Positions 61,405 to 64,000 of a DNA stretch of 64,000 nt are shown one piece after another (position 1 is the stretch's first letter; each line of letters starts with the position of its first letter). Origin of the DNA: Alcaligenes pakistanensis. Lineage in GTDB: Bacteria; Pseudomonadota; Gammaproteobacteria; Burkholderiales; Burkholderiaceae_B. The stretch covers positions 313,137-377,136 of the forward strand of contig NZ_BMZN01000004.1 in assembly GCF_014652815.1 (NCBI RefSeq), given 5' to 3'. The notes under the pieces are model-generated. The model had not been told where the DNA came from, made no database searches, and saw only the letters and a program-made list of their open reading frames with translations. The translations under genes were made by a program, and so were the position numbers.

Positions 61405-63744
61405 GTGAGCCCTTTTACCCCACGTCGTCGCAGCTCACCCCTTTTGCGGGTGAATCTGAGTGCCTTGACCCTGAGTTTGAGCTTGGCCTTTAGCCTGGCT
61501 CCTACTGCTGCACTGGCCCAACAAACCGTCTCTATTCAAATCCAGGCCCAGCCCTTGGGTGACGCCTTGCTGCAATTGGGCGAACAAACCTCTTTGCAGA
61601 TTTTCTTCTCTCAAGATGTCGTCGCTGGTCGTCACGCCCCCGCCATCTCCGGCCGTCTGGCACCCGAACAAGCCTTGCGCCAACTCTTACACGGTAGCGG
61701 TATCAACTACGCCAAAGACGGCAATACGATTACCTTGTCCGCAGGTGTGGCCCAGCTTACCCCCGTCACCATTCGACGCGCGCCCACAGACACCTCGGAC
61801 AGCTATACGGCCTTGAGGAGCCGCAGTGGCAAGCTGGACACACCCTTGATCGAGACTCCTCGTTCAATCTCTATCGTCACGCAAAAACAGCTCAAAATTC
61901 TGGCGCCGCAGAGTATTGAGCGTGCCCTGGCCTATACCCCCGGTGTGCAAACTGATGTTTCCGGCTCTGGCGACCTGCGTATGAGCGGCGCGGTGATACG
62001 TGGTTTTAGTGATGGCAGTGCCTATTACAAGGATGGTTTGAAGCAGCTTTCAGCCGGAACCTATGGTTCCTGGAACGACGATATGGACAGCCTGGATAGC
62101 ATCGAAGTGCTGAAAGGCCCCGCCTCGGTGCTGTATGGTCAGGGTCGTCCCGGCGGCGTGGTCAATGTGGTGTCTAAACGCCCCACTGCGGATCACGTTA
62201 ACAGTCTGGGCCTGGGCTATGGCAGCTATCAGCGTCGTCAATTAACGGCGGATATAGGCGGAGCCTTGAACGACGATCAGTCCTTGCTGTATCGACTGAA
62301 TTTTTCTGGCCGCAAAAGCCATGGACGCACCATAGACTCACGCGACGACCGCATCTCGGTGTCCCCTTCCCTTCTCTGGAAACTTTCCGACCGTACCAGC
62401 CTGACGCTATTGGGTTCGTATTCGAAAGAGCGCGGCACCCCAAAGTCCTGGTGGCCTAACCTGTTCTATTACCCAGAAGTAACTGACTTACCGCTCAAGC
62501 GCACGGCCGGCGACCCCGCCTTTGATTACTTCAATCGCGACACCAAGGCTATCGGCTACGCTCTGGAGCATGACACCGAGAGTGGCTGGCGTTTGCGTCA
62601 AAACCTGCGCTATTCAGAAATCGACATTGATTACCGCCACATCTATGCCATGGCGGTTTTGGCCGACCAACGCAGCGTCTCGCGGGCGAGTCTGGCTCAA
62701 GAAACTAAAGGTCGAACTTTCACCGTAGACAGCCGCGCAGGCAAAGATTTCAACTGGGGCGCGGTCGAGCACACGCTGGAGTTCGGGGTGGATTATCTGC
62801 GCTACAAAGAAAACGACGGTTTAGGCTTTGGCTGGAACGTGCCCGATCTGGATATGCTGAACCCAGTTTATGGGCTGTCGATTGCACCACCTGAGATGGA
62901 CTACTCCGAGCGAGACCTGAAGCAAACCGGTGTGTATATGCTGAACCAGCTCAAATGGGATCAATGGATTGCCAATGTCAGCTTACGTCATGACACCGCT
63001 CGCATCGTACAAAGTAGCGCGACCCAACCCCGCATGACTGACCGCGCCACTACCGGCAGCGCGGGTTTGCTGTATCTGTTTGACAATGGTGTGGCCCCTT
63101 ACATCAGCTACTCCACAGCCTTTGATCCAACAACGGGCCGGGCCGCAGATGGCACGGCATTCAAGCCACGCGAGGGTAAGCAATACGAAGCCGGGGTGAA
63201 GTATCAGCCGCCAGGTACCGATGCCTTGATTACCGCTGCCGTGTTTGATCTGCGCCAGACAAATGTCACCACGCCCGACCCAAGCTTCCCTCGTTTCAGC
63301 GTCCAGACGGGCGAAGTGCGATCCACGGGTATTGAGCTGGAGGCCAAGCTGCCTATCACCTCTGAATTGAACGTGATGGCGGGCTATACCTATCTGGACC
63401 CACGAACTACACAGAGCGAACGTCCGGCGGAGATTGATAGGCAGACGCTGCAAACAGCGCGTCAAACCGCCAGTCTGTGGCTGGACTATCGACCACAACA
63501 GATTCAGGGCTTGATGTTGGGAGCGGGTGTTCGTTATCGGGGCAAGTCGCCAAATGACGTACGACCTGATGGCAGTCTGAACTACAACCCGTCCTTCACG
63601 CTGGCGGACATGGCGATTGCCTATGAGACCTCTCGCTACCGGGTGGCCTTGAACGTAAACAATGTGTTCAACAAGAAGTATTACACCGGCCAGTTCCGTG
63701 GCATGGAGCGGGAAGTGATGCTGAACATGAATTTGTATTGGTAA
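61405..63744 (+). CDS. TonB-dependent siderophore receptor with STN domain
   Basis: A 779-residue outer-membrane receptor. After a signal peptide (cleavage near ALAQ) come an STN signalling domain (residues about 40-110, VSIQIQAQPLGDALLQLGEQTSLQIFFS), a plug domain with TPRSISIVTQKQLK and VLKGPASVLYGQGRPGGVVNVVSKRP, and a 22-strand barrel ending MLNMNLYW. The STN domain lets it signal through FecR to FecI, and the plug/barrel is of the FpvA/ferrichrome/pyoverdine-like siderophore class. The ligand is unknown. The start is GTG at 61405 with AGGA upstream. The C-terminal Trp is as expected for outer-membrane insertion. Confidence 0.93.
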   Translation: MSPFTPRRRSSPLLRVNLSALTLSLSLAFSLAPTAALAQQTVSIQIQAQPLGDALLQLGEQTSLQIFFSQDVVAGRHAPAISGRLAPEQALRQLLHGSGINYAKDGNTITLSAGVAQLTPVTIRRAPTDTSDSYTALRSRSGKLDTPLIETPRSISIVTQKQLKILAPQSIERALAYTPGVQTDVSGSGDLRMSGAVIRGFSDGSAYYKDGLKQLSAGTYGSWNDDMDSLDSIEVLKGPASVLYGQGRPGGVVNVVSKRPTADHVNSLGLGYGSYQRRQLTADIGGALNDDQSLLYRLNFSGRKSHGRTIDSRDDRISVSPSLLWKLSDRTSLTLLGSYSKERGTPKSWWPNLFYYPEVTDLPLKRTAGDPAFDYFNRDTKAIGYALEHDTESGWRLRQNLRYSEIDIDYRHIYAMAVLADQRSVSRASLAQETKGRTFTVDSRAGKDFNWGAVEHTLEFGVDYLRYKENDGLGFGWNVPDLDMLNPVYGLSIAPPEMDYSERDLKQTGVYMLNQLKWDQWIANVSLRHDTARIVQSSATQPRMTDRATTGSAGLLYLFDNGVAPYISYSTAFDPTTGRAADGTAFKPREGKQYEAGVKYQPPGTDALITAAVFDLRQTNVTTPDPSFPRFSVQTGEVRSTGIELEAKLPITSELNVMAGYTYLDPRTTQSERPAEIDRQTLQTARQTASLWLDYRPQQIQGLMLGAGVRYRGKSPNDVRPDGSLNYNPSFTLADMAIAYETSRYRVALNVNNVFNKKYYTGQFRGMEREVMLNMNLYW

Positions 63745-63886
63745 TGCTGTTTTGTATGGAGATATCTTGCTCAGCAAGTAAGGCTTCCTCTGACTGAGTG
63801 TAGCGGTAGGCCGCGTCTTTCTTGACTCGGCCTGCTGCTCTGAGTACCGTGATGAGCACGTTTCACCTCGTCTGGGTTTATTCATC

Positions 63887-64000
63887 ATGCAGGTAGCACA
63901 CTTTAGCCAAAACACCTTGGGGCGCGATATTGCCGTAGGCGATATCCACGGTTGTTTCACCAAGCTGAAAGCGTCGTTGAAACGGATTCGTTTTGATGCG
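63887..64000 (+). CDS. Metallophosphatase (serine/threonine phosphatase type), N-terminal part
   Basis: The frame starting ATG at 63887 reads MQVAHFSQNTLGRDIAVGDIHGCFTKLKASLKRIRF and continues to the window end (38 codons). The motif GDIHGC is the metal-binding GDXHG of PPP-family phosphatases such as PrpA, lambda phosphatase and ApaH-like proteins. The rest lies outside the window. It is separated from the receptor gene by 142 bp with an imperfect AGGCCG/CGGCCT hairpin. Confidence 0.72.
   Translation, partial: MQVAHFSQNTLGRDIAVGDIHGCFTKLKASLKRIRFDA

Overview
The window looks like chromosomal DNA of a betaproteobacterium of the Alcaligenaceae, most like Alcaligenes. This rests on moderate-to-high GC, dense gene packing and the protein styles seen (Bordetella/Achromobacter-like MgtE, NhaA, FUSC and FecIR proteins). 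The genus call is inference from remembered protein style, not a search result. I see no insertion sequence, integrase, CRISPR array, rRNA or replication origin. One tRNA gene is present, an elongator-type tRNA-Met(CAT) at 4360-4438, followed by a decayed alpha/beta hydrolase.

Layout. 1-4.4 kb: the tail of a DUF533/TerB-like gene, a META/DUF4377 lipoprotein, an 80-bp near-palindrome and small envelope or unknown genes. 5.4-13 kb: an M48 lipoprotein protease, YchJ, GNAT, DedA, SMR and Dtd genes, NhaA, a CnbZ/Rid-like unknown, a second YgiW-like protein and MgtE. 13-17 kb: an overlapping pair, a three-MHYT hybrid histidine kinase and an HD-GYP response regulator. 17-20.7 kb: an XRE-cupin regulator facing a three-gene operon (MFS transporter, class V aminotransferase, SRPBCC protein) whose promoter carries a palindrome over the expected start site. 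20.7-25.6 kb: two tandem large MscS-type channels.

25.9-33.6 kb is the most interesting accessory block. It is one minus-strand operon encoding an ABC-type binding protein, both subunits of a Rieske ring-hydroxylating oxygenase, an isochorismatase-fold protein without its catalytic triad, an SDR and a phytoene-desaturase-like flavoprotein, with an AraC regulator on the other strand. No reductase, ferredoxin, ABC permease or ring-cleavage enzyme is present, so the pathway is incomplete here and its substrate unknown. 33.6-38.6 kb: PrpF and a GntR regulator with two winged-helix domains, divergent from an aconitase that mixes AcnA and AcnD traits.

38.6-52 kb: CinA-type amidohydrolase; an autoregulated FUSC-MarR efflux pair with a perfect 13-bp inverted repeat as likely operator; a GltB-like FMN protein; a tiny porin-like lipoprotein; a copper-delivery set (DUF2946, SCO, PCuAC); HdeD; HAD; an NCS2 purine permease; and an AaeXAB-like operon (DUF1656, HlyD, FUSC). 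52-57.6 kb: NhaP-type antiporter, amidohydrolase, MarC and a TolC-type lipoprotein that could complete the divergent AaeXAB-like pump. 58-64 kb: a class V aminotransferase, then a Fur-box-flanked FecI-FecR-TonB receptor iron-uptake system, and the start of a metallophosphatase gene that runs off the window.
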